Source: Stenotrophomonas maltophilia (GTDB lineage: Bacteria > Pseudomonadota > Gammaproteobacteria > Xanthomonadales > Xanthomonadaceae). Taken from it: a DNA stretch of 64,000 nucleotides. The DNA is taken from NCBI RefSeq assembly GCF_002205165.1, contig NZ_NIVS01000007.1:1-64000 (forward strand), given 5' to 3'. Positions 46,461 through 55,381 of this stretch are shown here, piece after piece. A program made the translations under genes and the position numbers. The stretch's first letter is position 1. Each line of letters begins with the position of its first letter. A model generated the notes under the pieces. It saw only the letters and a program-made list of their open reading frames with translations, had not been told where the DNA came from and ran no database searches.

Positions 46461-47863
46461 GGGCGTGCCTCCTGGCCGAGCATGAAGTCCGACAGCGGCT
46501 GCCGCCTCACGTCCTGGCGGTCATAGACCTGATGGCCATCGACATAGACCTTTTCGGCCAGTGCGTAGGAACTGAAGGGGCTGCCGTTCCAGACCACCAC
46601 GTCGCCCATCTTGCCGGCTTCCAGGCTGCCGGTCTGCTTCTCCACGCCCAGCGAGCGCGCGGCGTTGGAGGTCAGCCACATCATGGCCCGTTCCGGGGCG
46701 ATCTCGATGCCGGCCCGGCGTGCATTGGCGATCACCTTGGCGGCTTCCTGGTTCAGGCGCTGGATGCCCTCGGGCGAATCCGAATGCACGATCGCGCAGC
46801 TGTTGGCCGGGCGGTCGACCAGGGCGATGTTCTCCTGGATGCCATCGAAGGCCTCCATCTTGAAGCCCCACCAGTCGGCCCACAGCGCACCGCACACGCC
46901 TTCCTCGGCGAGCCGGTCGGCCAGTTTGTAGGCTTCCACCGCGTGGTGGAACGCGGCGATCTTGAAGCCGAACTCCTTGGAGAGATCCAGCATCGTGGCC
47001 ATTTCATCGGCGCGGTAGCAGTGGATGTGCACGCGGATGTCGCCCTGGATCGCGCCGGCCAGCGTATCCAGCTTGAGGTCGCGCTTGCCGCCGCTGTCGC
47101 CGGCACTGTCGCCCTTGTCATCGCCACTGAACCAGCGCTTCTTCTTCGGCTGCTTCGGCGTGTTCTTGGCGATGTACTCGCTGGCATCGATGAAGGCCGC
47201 GCGGTAACCGGCGACGTTGCCCATCCGCGTGCCCGGCGCGGTGCCCTTGCCGCCATAGACGCGCTTGGGATTCTCGCCGCAGGCCATCTTCAGGCCCCAA
47301 GGCGCGCCGGGGAACTTCATCGCCTGATAGGTCGTTGCGGGCACGTTCTTCAACGTCACCCCGCGGCCGCCGACCAGGTTGGCCGAGCCGGGCAGTACCT
47401 GCATCGAGGTCACGCCGCCGGCCAGTGCCGCGGCAAAGCCGGGGTCCTGCGGCCACACCGAGTGCTCGGCCCAGACGTTGGCGGTGACCGGCGCGGTCAT
47501 CTCGTTGCCGTCGCTGTGTGCGCTCACGCCCGGGCTGGGATACACGCCCAGGTGCGAGTGCACATCGATGATGCCTGGGGTGACCCACTTGCCCTGGCCG
47601 TCGACGCGGACCGCATCGGCCGGCGCGCTCAGGCCGGTGCCGACCGCCGCGATGCGACCGCCCTGCAGCAGCACATCGGCGTTGTCCAGGCGCACGCCGG
47701 TGCCGGTGAGCACCGTGGCATTGCTGATCAACACCGGGGCCGAGGCGATCGGCGCATACGTGCTCGGGTAGGGATCCTGGACGAACCGCGAGGCGGCAGG
47801 CGCCGGCGCGGACACGATCGACATCAACGCCAGGCCAACGCCGACGCTCAACAACTTCTGCAT
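46457..47863 (-). CDS. Exported amidohydrolase (imidazolonepropionase-like)
   Basis: A 468-residue periplasmic metal-dependent hydrolase with a signal peptide (MQKLLSVGVGLALMSIVSAP to AASRF). Metal ligands are present: HSH in VTPGIIDVHSHLG, the histidines in DIRVHIHCYRADE and FKIAAFHHAVEAYK, and the aspartate in CAIVHSDSPEG. The imidazolonepropionase-like/peptidase-type amidohydrolases of this group cleave cyclic amides or dipeptides; the substrate is unknown. A charged lysine-rich insert (TPKQPKKKRWFSGDD) is unusual. GGGGGAGA lies before the ATG. First gene of the coupled pair. Confidence 0.88.
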   Translation of the reverse strand: MQKLLSVGVGLALMSIVSAPAPAASRFVQDPYPSTYAPIASAPVLISNATVLTGTGVRLDNADVLLQGGRIAAVGTGLSAPADAVRVDGQGKWVTPGIIDVHSHLGVYPSPGVSAHSDGNEMTAPVTANVWAEHSVWPQDPGFAAALAGGVTSMQVLPGSANLVGGRGVTLKNVPATTYQAMKFPGAPWGLKMACGENPKRVYGGKGTAPGTRMGNVAGYRAAFIDASEYIAKNTPKQPKKKRWFSGDDKGDSAGDSGGKRDLKLDTLAGAIQGDIRVHIHCYRADEMATMLDLSKEFGFKIAAFHHAVEAYKLADRLAEEGVCGALWADWWGFKMEAFDGIQENIALVDRPANSCAIVHSDSPEGIQRLNQEAAKVIANARRAGIEIAPERAMMWLTSNAARSLGVEKQTGSLEAGKMGDVVVWNGSPFSSYALAEKVYVDGHQVYDRQDVRRQPLSDFMLGQEARP

Positions 47864-47970
47864 GGTTCTCCCCCAAGCCGCATGGACACAAGTCTTCGAC
47901 GCTATCCGGGAGCGGGGTCCCTTGCCAAGTGACCTTTTGCATAGTCTTAGCGAATGGGACAACGCAGGGT

Positions 47971-47996
47971 TGAAAGAAACAATTGTGAATCTTTCA
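47971..47996. promoter_or_regulatory. Inverted repeat between amidohydrolase and autotransporter genes
   Basis: TGAAAG / CTTTCA separated by 14 bases around a central CAATTG, 114-139 nt upstream of the autotransporter start. TTGAAA at its left edge could serve as a -35. The site could serve either divergent gene. Confidence 0.4.
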
Positions 47997-48109
47997 TGAA
48001 CTTTTTGGGTAGGCTGAAATGCGCCTGACGCCACCGCGCATGTCCTGCATGGGACTTGGAATTCCCTCATCGATGTCGATCTCGAACCACTTCAAGGAAG
48101 TACATTTAC

Positions 48110-51100
48110 ATGCCCCCGCAACCTCAGTCCCCGTATCGCTCCCTTCCGCGCAGTCTGCTGGCCTCGGCCATCACCGGCACCTTGTTGGCCGCCATCGCCG
48201 TACCGGCGCTTGCCAGCCCGACCGATGATGTCCTGCAGCGTTTCCAGCAGCAGCGAAGCCAGCAGTCCGTCGCCTTCAGCCGAGACCTGCAGAGCGCATC
48301 GATTGCGTCAAGTTTCGCCGCGTCAATCGCTCCGGTGGCTCACTCGTCCATCCGCGCCGACGCTACCGCCCCGTCCTTGGGCACGCCGGGAGACCTGGAG
48401 AGCTGGCGCAGTGACGAGTTCAAGGCCGACTGGGGTCTGGGGGCGATCAACGCCGATCATGCGTATGCCCGTGGCTTGACCGGGCAAGGCATCCGGTTGG
48501 GTATTTTCGATTCCGGCACCGGCCTGGATCACCCTGAGTTCGCGGGCAAGAACCATCGCAGCATCCGTATCGGCGACCTGTTGCCGGATGGCACCCGCTG
48601 CACCAATACGACTGCCATTGCAGGGCCGGGTGCCTGCTTCGCCAGCGACGGTGGCGATGTCCAGATCGGCTATATCCGCTTCAACGATAATGTGCCCGAG
48701 GAGATCCGCGAGCTCATCCGCAAGGGCGGCTATGTGCAGGCGGGTGTCGAATATGAAATCCACGGTACGCATGTCGGTGGCACCATGGTGGCCAATCGGA
48801 ACGGCTCCGGCATGCATGGTGTCGCCTTTGGTGCGGACCTGACCGCAGCCAAGTTGTTCTTCAACTCGGCAAGAGAATGGCAGCAGACGCCGGCGGGCTA
48901 TTCGGTCGTGTCGCTCGGCGGCGTGGCGCCGGACCCCTCCGCGTTCGTGGATATGTACGACCAGCTGAACGATCAGGGCGTGCGTGCCCTCAACCACAGC
49001 TGGGGCCTGGCCACGGAGCCGAATTCCGCCGAGGACATGGATTTCTATCTGTCCCACCCGGTCCTGGCCGAGCGCCTGCAGGCCATCGCAGAGGGTTCGC
49101 GTGCCAAGGGCATGATCCAGGTCTGGGCCGCCGGCAACAGTGGTGTCAATCCCAGCCCCGAAGAAAGCCCGATCGCAGGCATGTACGCCTCGCTGCCGCG
49201 GGCCCTGGCGGACATCGAGCCGTATTGGCTGGCCGTGGTCAACGTCAACCAGACGCTTGGGCTCAGCAATCAGTCCATGAAGTGTGGGTTGGCCGCCAAT
49301 TGGTGCCTCGCTGCCCCGGGTTCGCAGATTTACTCGACCGTGTATGGCGATGACTCGCAGGTCAATGCGGGCCTCGTTGTCGACGCCGAGGGCAACCTGG
49401 TTCTCGACGTGCTGGAGCGCGTGCCCACCTACAGCCGTGGCCGGCTGAGCGGCACCTCGATGGCCGCCCCCCACGTCACCGGCGCGCTCGGCCTGCTGTT
49501 CGAACGATTCCCGTACCTGGACAATGCGCAGGTACGCGACGTCATGCTGACCACGGCGCGTGATCTCGGCGCCCCTGGCATCGATGAGGTCTACGGCTGG
49601 GGCTTGCTCGACCTGCGCAAGGCCATTGAAGGCTACGGCATGCTCCGCGTCGATACCGACGTGGTCATGAACCAGAAGGCCGGCGGCCTGAAGGTGTGGG
49701 AAGGCGATGCGTGGGACGACTGGACCAATGACATCGGCGGGCCGGGCAAGCTGACCAAATCCGGCATCGGCTGGCTGCGCCTGAGCGGCGACAACCGCTT
49801 CAACGGCGCCATCGTGCGCGACGGCGTGCTGGAACTGGACGGCGTCAATGTGCTGACTTCGTCGGTGGATGTGCACGGTGGGCAGTTCCTGCTCAATGGC
49901 AGCCTGGTCTCCACTCCGCTCAACAGCCGTGGCGGTAGCAGCCTGATCTCCAGCACGGGCGTGCTGGATGGCTCGGCGCTCAACGTGACCGGCGGCGTGG
50001 TGTCGTTCAATGGCGTGCAGCACGGCGCGTCGACCTTCGTCGGCGCCGAGGGCACCCTGAAGGGCATCGGTACGCTGGGGAGCACCCGCGTCGAAGGGAT
50101 CATCGCGCCGGGCAATTCGATCGGCACGCTGACCATCAACGGCGATTACGTGCAGACCGCCACCGGCGTCTACCAGGCCGAGCTGTCCCCGGGCGGCCGC
50201 AGCGATCTGCTGCGCGTCAGCGGTACGGCCACGCTGGATGGCACCCTGAAGGCATTGCCGGAAGCCGGTGTGTACTACCTCGGTGAGCAGTTCAACTTCC
50301 TGCAGGCCGCCGGTGGCATCAACGGCCAGTTCGCCACGACCGACTTCTCGGCCTTCTCGCCGTTCCTGACGTTCGGCCTGGGTTACAGCGCCAATGGGCT
50401 GCGCATCGACGTCACCCGCGGCAACGCACTGGCCAGCGCTGCGGTCACGCCCAACCAGATCGCCGTGGCCACCAGCGCCGATGGTCTGGTCATCAACCAG
50501 GGCCTGCCCAAGCCGCTGACCCAGCTGTTCCCGGCCCAGGTCGGTGCGGCACTGGATGCGCTGAGTGGTGAGCTCCATGCCGCCACCCCGATGGCGCTGG
50601 TGGAAAGCAGCCGTTACCTGCGTGACGCAGCCCTGAGCCGTGCGGTGGCCGTGCGTTCGCCGGGTGCCGCCGATGACGCTGCCGGTGGTGCGTGGGTGCA
50701 GGCGATCGGTGGCAGTGGCAAGCTCGACGGTGATGCCAACGCCGCGCGTACCGATTCCAACAGCAACGGGCTGCTGGTTGGTGCCGATCATGTGTTCGGT
50801 GGTGGCTGGCAGGTCGGTGGCCTGGTCGGTACCGGCCGTACCGACATCAAGCAGGCGGCGGGCCGCGGCGCCCGTTCGGAAATCGACAACACCCATTTCG
50901 GTGCCTACGTGGGCAACCAGTGGGGAGCGTTCGGTCTGCGCGCAGGGCTGGGCTATTCGCGTCATGACGTGGACAGCAAGCGTCAGCTGGCGTTTGCCGG
51001 CTACCAGGACGCGCTGTCGGCCAACTACGACGCCACCACCCGCCAGGGCTTCATCGAAGGCGCGTACCGCTTCGGGGGGCGCGAAGCGGGGTTGGAGCCG

Positions 51101-51514
51101 TACCTGCAGTTCGCCCGCGTCGAGGTGGACGTGGATGGCTTCGCCGAACAGGGCGGCGCTGCCGCACTGAACGGTCAGGTCGCTGACACCCGCACCAACG
51201 TGGCGACCGCGGGCGTGCGCTTCGACAAGGGCCTGAAGACCTCCTGGCAGCAGGAAAGCTGGCTGCATCTGCGCGGTGGCGTCGGTTACCGCCGTGCCTC
51301 TGGCGACCGCAGCCAGGTCGCCGGTCTGGCCTGGACCGGCGGCAGCAGCTTCGCGGTCAGCGGTGCGGCGATCGCCGACAACGCCGTGGTCGCCGAGCTG
51401 GGCCTCTCGGCCTGGTTGAGCCCGCGCAACCAGCTGGAACTGGGCTACAACGGCACCTTCGGCGACGACGCCCGCGACCGCAGCGTCACCGCGCGCTGGT
51501 CCGTGCAGTTTTGA
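48110..51514 (+). CDS. Autotransporter subtilisin-like serine protease (S8)
   Basis: A 1134-residue type Va secreted protease. A signal peptide (ends VPALASP) is followed by a short propeptide-like region, then the subtilase domain: catalytic Asp134 (LGIFDSGTGLD), His218 (EIHGTHVGGTM), oxyanion Asn343 (WAAGNSG) and Ser450 (GTSMAAPHV). A passenger beta-helix region with an autotransporter-associated repeat (LTKSGIGWLRLSGDNRFNGA, APGNSIGTLTINGDYVQ) comes next, then a C-terminal barrel (about residues 870-1134) ending RSVTARWSVQF. This is the SphB1/NalP-like class. AAGGAAG lies nine bases before ATG 48110. Substrate and whether the domain is released are unknown. Confidence 0.95.
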   Translation: MPPQPQSPYRSLPRSLLASAITGTLLAAIAVPALASPTDDVLQRFQQQRSQQSVAFSRDLQSASIASSFAASIAPVAHSSIRADATAPSLGTPGDLESWRSDEFKADWGLGAINADHAYARGLTGQGIRLGIFDSGTGLDHPEFAGKNHRSIRIGDLLPDGTRCTNTTAIAGPGACFASDGGDVQIGYIRFNDNVPEEIRELIRKGGYVQAGVEYEIHGTHVGGTMVANRNGSGMHGVAFGADLTAAKLFFNSAREWQQTPAGYSVVSLGGVAPDPSAFVDMYDQLNDQGVRALNHSWGLATEPNSAEDMDFYLSHPVLAERLQAIAEGSRAKGMIQVWAAGNSGVNPSPEESPIAGMYASLPRALADIEPYWLAVVNVNQTLGLSNQSMKCGLAANWCLAAPGSQIYSTVYGDDSQVNAGLVVDAEGNLVLDVLERVPTYSRGRLSGTSMAAPHVTGALGLLFERFPYLDNAQVRDVMLTTARDLGAPGIDEVYGWGLLDLRKAIEGYGMLRVDTDVVMNQKAGGLKVWEGDAWDDWTNDIGGPGKLTKSGIGWLRLSGDNRFNGAIVRDGVLELDGVNVLTSSVDVHGGQFLLNGSLVSTPLNSRGGSSLISSTGVLDGSALNVTGGVVSFNGVQHGASTFVGAEGTLKGIGTLGSTRVEGIIAPGNSIGTLTINGDYVQTATGVYQAELSPGGRSDLLRVSGTATLDGTLKALPEAGVYYLGEQFNFLQAAGGINGQFATTDFSAFSPFLTFGLGYSANGLRIDVTRGNALASAAVTPNQIAVATSADGLVINQGLPKPLTQLFPAQVGAALDALSGELHAATPMALVESSRYLRDAALSRAVAVRSPGAADDAAGGAWVQAIGGSGKLDGDANAARTDSNSNGLLVGADHVFGGGWQVGGLVGTGRTDIKQAAGRGARSEIDNTHFGAYVGNQWGAFGLRAGLGYSRHDVDSKRQLAFAGYQDALSANYDATTRQGFIEGAYRFGGREAGLEPYLQFARVEVDVDGFAEQGGAAALNGQVADTRTNVATAGVRFDKGLKTSWQQESWLHLRGGVGYRRASGDRSQVAGLAWTGGSSFAVSGAAIADNAVVAELGLSAWLSPRNQLELGYNGTFGDDARDRSVTARWSVQF

Positions 51515-51536
51515 TCCGGCGCTTTCGGTAAAACGG

Positions 51537-51563
51537 AAAAAGGCGGCCATTGGCCGCCTTTTT
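51537..51563 (+). terminator. Intrinsic terminator after the protease autotransporter
   Basis: Perfect stem AAGGCGGCC / GGCCGCCTT with an ATT loop, five A before and five T after; it can act in both directions. Confidence 0.92.
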
Positions 51564-51681
51564 CTTGCCCGAAGCCGTGAGGTCGCGATCGCCACTTGCG
51601 CCGCTGTCATCCAACGTGGAAGGCTCAAGCCGGCGGGCAATCCACGCCCGCAGGCAACCGGACAGTCACAAGGAGGTGTCG

Positions 51682-52056
51682 ATGAAGGTAACCGAAGGCT
51701 TTGATCGCAAGCACGCCAGGCACTATTACCTGCTGCTTGTCCTGCTGGCGTTCGCGTCCGGCCTCATGCTGGTGGCCGCATTCTTCGCGCAGTCGCCCAG
51801 CGGGCTGCCCAAAGAGGTGCGCATCGCCCTCGCAGCCTTTTCCCTGCTGTCAGCCACCGCCAGTTACCTGCTGATCAAGCGGATCCCGTACTCGTTCCTC
51901 CTGGTCGGCATATCCTCCGTCGCCTTCGCCGCCTCGTTGTGGGCCTTTGGTGCACCGACGTCCCTCGTCCTGCTGCTCGCCATCCCGGCCGCCCTGCTTT
52001 CGGTGGCCTCCTTTGTCCTCCAGGGCAGGGTCGATGGGATCGACCACCCCGATTGA
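51682..52056 (+). CDS. Small membrane protein, unknown
   Basis: A 124-residue protein with four predicted transmembrane helices (YLLLVLLAFASGLMLVAAFF, IALAAFSLLSATASYLL, FLLVGISSVAFAASLWAF, LVLLLAIPAALLSVASFVL) and a short charged N-terminus. No family recognised. A strong AGGAGG five bases before ATG 51682 decides the start; the longer frame upstream is not used. The AMP nucleosidase gene follows in the same direction after about 70 nt. Confidence 0.65.
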   Translation: MKVTEGFDRKHARHYYLLLVLLAFASGLMLVAAFFAQSPSGLPKEVRIALAAFSLLSATASYLLIKRIPYSFLLVGISSVAFAASLWAFGAPTSLVLLLAIPAALLSVASFVLQGRVDGIDHPD

Positions 52057-52124
52057 GTGCCCGCCCTCGACGTCACCCTGCAGGTCTCGCAGAATTGTCG
52101 CCTGTCGTTTGTCGGATCACCGCC

Positions 52125-52901
52125 ATGAAAACCAAACAGGACATCGTCGAGAACTGGCTGCCGCGTTACACCGGCGTGCCCTTGGAGCAGTTCGGGCAGC
52201 ACATCCTGCTGACCAATTTCGGTGGCTACCTGCATACCTTTTCCCAGCTCACCGGGGCGCCCATCCAAGGCGCTGACCGGCCGATGGCCAGCGTCACCAG
52301 CGACGACATCACCCTGATCAACTTCGGCATGGGCAGCCCGAACGCGGCCATCATCATGGACCTGCTGTCGGCGGTGATGCCCAAGGCCGTGCTGTTCCTG
52401 GGCAAGTGCGGCGGGCTCAAGCGCAAGAACCAGCTGGGCGATCTGATCCTGCCGATCGCCGCGATCCGCGGCGAGGGCACCTCCAGCGACTACCTGCCCC
52501 CGGAAGTCCCGGCCCTGCCGGCCTTTGCCCTGCAGCGGGCGGTCTCGACCATGGTCCGCGACCTCGGCCACGACTACTGGACCGGCACCGTCTACACCAC
52601 CAACCGCCGGGTCTGGGAACACGACGAGGCCTTCAAGGAAAAGCTGCGGGTGATGCGCTGCATGGCCATCGACATGGAGACGGCGACCCTGTTCGCGGCC
52701 GGTTTTGCGAACCACATTCCGATCGGGGCCTTGCTGTTGGTGTCCGACCAGCCGATGATTCCCGACGGCGTGAAGACCGAGGTCTCCGATGCCAAGGTCA
52801 GCTCCCAGTTCGTCGAGAACCATATCCAGATCGGTATCGAGGCGCTTAAGCTGATACGGCGCAACGGCAAGTCGGTCCGCCACCTGCGTTTTGACGAGTA
52901 A
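52125..52901 (+). CDS. amn: AMP nucleosidase (short, catalytic domain only)
   Basis: Hydrolyses AMP to adenine and ribose 5-phosphate, draining excess AMP in purine salvage. The 258 residues correspond to the C-terminal catalytic domain of E. coli Amn (484 residues). VLFLGKCGGLKRKNQLGD and CMAIDMETATLFAAGF are the nucleoside-phosphorylase-like (PNP_UDP_1) signatures with the active-site glutamate. The N-terminal regulatory domain that binds MgATP and phosphate in E. coli is missing, so allosteric control must differ. ATG 52125 has no clear Shine-Dalgarno; earlier in-frame starts overlap the upstream gene. Confidence 0.88.
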   Translation: MKTKQDIVENWLPRYTGVPLEQFGQHILLTNFGGYLHTFSQLTGAPIQGADRPMASVTSDDITLINFGMGSPNAAIIMDLLSAVMPKAVLFLGKCGGLKRKNQLGDLILPIAAIRGEGTSSDYLPPEVPALPAFALQRAVSTMVRDLGHDYWTGTVYTTNRRVWEHDEAFKEKLRVMRCMAIDMETATLFAAGFANHIPIGALLLVSDQPMIPDGVKTEVSDAKVSSQFVENHIQIGIEALKLIRRNGKSVRHLRFDE

Positions 52902-52953
52902 CGGCAATGGAACGGATGGACGTCTTGGGGCGTGCCATCCACAGGGGTAGTGA

Positions 52954-53493
52954 ATGGACGTGGCGGCACAAGTAGTGGAGTTCTGGCGCGACGCCGGACC
53001 GCAGCAGTGGTTCGCGCGCGATGACGCGTTCGATGCGCGGTTTCGCCAGCAGTTCCAGGAAGAACATTTCGCCGCCGCGCGCCGTGCCCGCGAGCATTGG
53101 CTGAGCAGCGCCGACGGCGCGCTGGCGCTGATGATCCTGCTCGATCAGTTTCCGCGCAACTGTTTCCGCGATACGGCGCATTCCTATGCCACCGATGGCC
53201 TGGCGCGTCATTACGCCATGCGTGCGGTGGAGGAAGGCCTGGACCTGCAACTGGTGCCCAAGCTGCGGGCGTTCATCTACCTGCCGTTCGAGCACTCCGA
53301 GGACCCGCAGGACCAGGAGCGTTCGGTGGCGATGTTCGATGCACTGGGCGACAAGGAATACCTGCAGTACGCCGAACTGCACCGCGACATCATCCGCCGC
53401 TTCGGGCGCTTCCCGCACCGTAATGCGGTGCTGGGGCGGATGCCGACCCCCGAAGAACTGGATTACCTGGCCGAAGGTGGGTTTGCCGGATAG
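52954..53493 (+). CDS. DUF924 family protein
   Basis: A 179-residue all-alpha protein of the DUF924 (TPR-like) family. Conserved pieces are VVEFWRDAGPQQWFARDDAF, LILLDQFPRNCFRDTA (seen here as LMILLDQFPRNCFRDT), and FIYLPFEHSEDPQDQERSV. These are the family's most constant motifs. No biochemical function is established. Stands alone between AMP nucleosidase and a bidirectional terminator. Confidence 0.9.
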   Translation: MDVAAQVVEFWRDAGPQQWFARDDAFDARFRQQFQEEHFAAARRAREHWLSSADGALALMILLDQFPRNCFRDTAHSYATDGLARHYAMRAVEEGLDLQLVPKLRAFIYLPFEHSEDPQDQERSVAMFDALGDKEYLQYAELHRDIIRRFGRFPHRNAVLGRMPTPEELDYLAEGGFAG

Positions 53494-53538
53494 CCGGTGG
53501 CGCGTCATGCAGGGATGGACGCCATCGGCGCCAGACAC

Positions 53539-53568
53539 AAAAAAACGCCGGCATTGCCGGCGTTTTTT
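53539..53568. terminator. Bidirectional intrinsic terminator
   Basis: Stem ACGCCGGC-ATT-GCCGGCGT with seven A on the left and six T on the right, between the convergent DUF924 and glutaredoxin genes. Nearly the same design as the one at 30938-30966. Confidence 0.95.
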
Positions 53569-53589
53569 CATCCGATGACGCGCGGAAGA

Positions 53590-54516
53590 TCAGTACTTCG
53601 GCACGCCGTTGTCCACCTCGTTCGACCAGGCGTCGATGCCGCCGGTGATGTTGGAGACCTTGGTGAAGCCCAGGGCGCGGAACTGCTCGGCGGCCTGCGC
53701 GCTGCGGCCGCCGTGGTGGCACAGGAAGGCCAGCGCGGTGTCCTTGGGCAGGGCTTCCAGACGGGCGCGGTTGTCGCCGTCGAAGGTCTCGAAGGGGGCG
53801 TTGATCGCCGCGATCGCACGCTCGTCGGCCGGGCGAACGTCGACCACGGTGATGCTGCCGGCACGCAGCTGGTCGTCGGCATCGCGCACGCTCAGTTCCT
53901 GCACGGCCTTGGGCGCGTTCGGGTTGTCGATCGCCAGGCCCTTGCCACGGATGTCGTCGACCCAATCGATGGTGATGCCGTCGGCGCGGCGGGCGCTGGC
54001 CAGGTCGAACTGGACGCGCAGACCGTTGGATTCGGCGGCGATCGCGTTGTCGTCGTGCGGGGCCAGCTGGAAGTTCGGCTGGAAGCGCGCGTCGATGCCC
54101 AGCTGCAGCGAGGCACCCGGGGAATCGGCCAGCGCGCCACGCAGCATTTCCACGGCGGCCGGGGTCACGGTGATGCGCGGCGGGGTGCGATCCGGGGCGG
54201 CCAGGCCGAGCACGCTGCTCAGCTCACCGTTGCCGGCCATCTGCAGGATGATGTCGCTGCCACCGACCAGCTCGCCGTCGATGTACAGCTGCGGGATGGT
54301 CGGCCACTCGCCGTAGGCCTTGATGCCTTCGCGGATCTCCGCGTCGGCCAGCACGTTGACGTGGTCGAACTCCACGCCGAGGTCCTGCAGGGCGCCGACG
54401 GCCTTGGCCGAGAAACCGCACTGCGGCATGCTCGGCTGACCCTTCATGAACAGCACGACGCGGTTGGCGTTGAGAATGGATTCGATGCGCGAGCGCAGGG
54501 CGGGATCAAGGGACAT
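53590..54516 (-). CDS. Monothiol glutaredoxin / A-type-like / rhodanese fusion (Grx4)
   Basis: A 308-residue three-domain protein. Residues about 1-105 are a monothiol Grx4 glutaredoxin (MKGQPSMPQCGFSAKAVGAL with the CGFS site, WPTIPQLYIDGELVGGSDI), which binds [2Fe-2S] with glutathione. Residues about 110-200 resemble an A-type carrier (ITVTPAAVEMLRGALADSP, then GITIDWVDDIRGKGLAIDNP) but lack the cysteines of IscA. Residues about 215-308 are a rhodanese domain with active-site CHHGGRS and GGIDAWSNEVD. Likely role in iron-sulfur cluster or sulfur handling. The start was set at MSLDPALRSR, just before the glutaredoxin domain. Divergent from the polysaccharide deacetylase. Confidence 0.9.
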   Translation of the reverse strand: MSLDPALRSRIESILNANRVVLFMKGQPSMPQCGFSAKAVGALQDLGVEFDHVNVLADAEIREGIKAYGEWPTIPQLYIDGELVGGSDIILQMAGNGELSSVLGLAAPDRTPPRITVTPAAVEMLRGALADSPGASLQLGIDARFQPNFQLAPHDDNAIAAESNGLRVQFDLASARRADGITIDWVDDIRGKGLAIDNPNAPKAVQELSVRDADDQLRAGSITVVDVRPADERAIAAINAPFETFDGDNRARLEALPKDTALAFLCHHGGRSAQAAEQFRALGFTKVSNITGGIDAWSNEVDNGVPKY

Positions 54517-54574
54517 GGCGGTCAGGGTCCGGATATGCGAACCGCCTATTCTACGCGGCATGGCATCATGGGGC

Positions 54575-55351
54575 ATGACCGTACCGGAAACGTTGTATCG
54601 CATTCCCCGGCGCCCCTGGCGCTGGCTGCCATGGCTGGTGCTGTCGCAGGTGCTGGTGGTGCTGACCTGGGTCGCTTGGGGCTGGCGCTGCGGGCTGCCG
54701 CTGATGGTGGCGTCCCATGCGCTGTTCATGGTGCCGGTGTTCCTGCCCAACAGCCGCTTCTATGCCCCGGTGCTCAGCCGTCTGCCCGTCCAGGCCCGCA
54801 AGGTCTGGCTGACCATCGATGATGGGCCGTCGGCCGACACCCCGGCGGTGCTCGACCTGCTGGACCGTTACGAGGCCAAGGCGACCTTCTTCCTGGTCGG
54901 TGAACGCGCGCAGGCGAGGCCGGAGCTGGTGCAGGCGATGCTGGCCCGCGGGCACAGCCTGGGCAACCACAGCCATCGCCACCCGCAGACCCGCTTCTGG
55001 CGGCTGGGGCGGCAGGCCATGGCGGAGGAAATCGCGCTGTGCCAGCAGGCCCTCACCGCGATCGCCGGCACGCCGCCGCGCTGGTACCGCTCGGTGGTGG
55101 GGATGACCAATCCGTTCGTTGCCTCTGCATTGAAGCAGTGGCAGCTGACCCGGGTCGGCTGGAGCGCCCGTGGTTTCGACGGCGTGGATTGCAATCCACG
55201 CCAAGTGGTCGAGCGGATCACCCGTGATCTGGGGCCCGGCAGCATCGTGCTGCTGCATGAGGGCGCCGCGCATGGCCACACCCTGGCCATCATCGAAGCG
55301 GTGCTGCAGGCGGTGCAGGCGCGTGGCCTGCATGCCGGGCTGCCGGACTGA
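54575..55351 (+). CDS. Polysaccharide deacetylase (NodB domain), membrane-anchored
   Basis: A 258-residue protein with two hydrophobic N-terminal segments (WLPWLVLSQVLVVLTWVAWG, LMVASHALFMVPVFLP) and a NodB-homology domain: VWLTIDDGPSADTPAVL with the catalytic Asp pair, NHSHRHPQTRFWRLG with metal His, RWYRSVVGMTNPF and GSIVLLHEGAA. The enzyme removes acetyl groups from N-acetylglucosamine polymers, peptidoglycan or lipid-linked sugars at the membrane surface; the actual substrate is unknown. ATG 54575 was chosen; ATG 54560 in the same frame is possible. Confidence 0.87.
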   Translation: MTVPETLYRIPRRPWRWLPWLVLSQVLVVLTWVAWGWRCGLPLMVASHALFMVPVFLPNSRFYAPVLSRLPVQARKVWLTIDDGPSADTPAVLDLLDRYEAKATFFLVGERAQARPELVQAMLARGHSLGNHSHRHPQTRFWRLGRQAMAEEIALCQQALTAIAGTPPRWYRSVVGMTNPFVASALKQWQLTRVGWSARGFDGVDCNPRQVVERITRDLGPGSIVLLHEGAAHGHTLAIIEAVLQAVQARGLHAGLPD

Positions 55352-55381
55352 CGCCAGACCGGGGTCCGGCGCAGGCCGGGC

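Noticed and set aside
48323..51640. 1105-codon minus-strand frame opposite the protease autotransporter
   Set aside because: Length alone is not evidence; translation lacks any motif and the sense strand has the catalytic triad and barrel.
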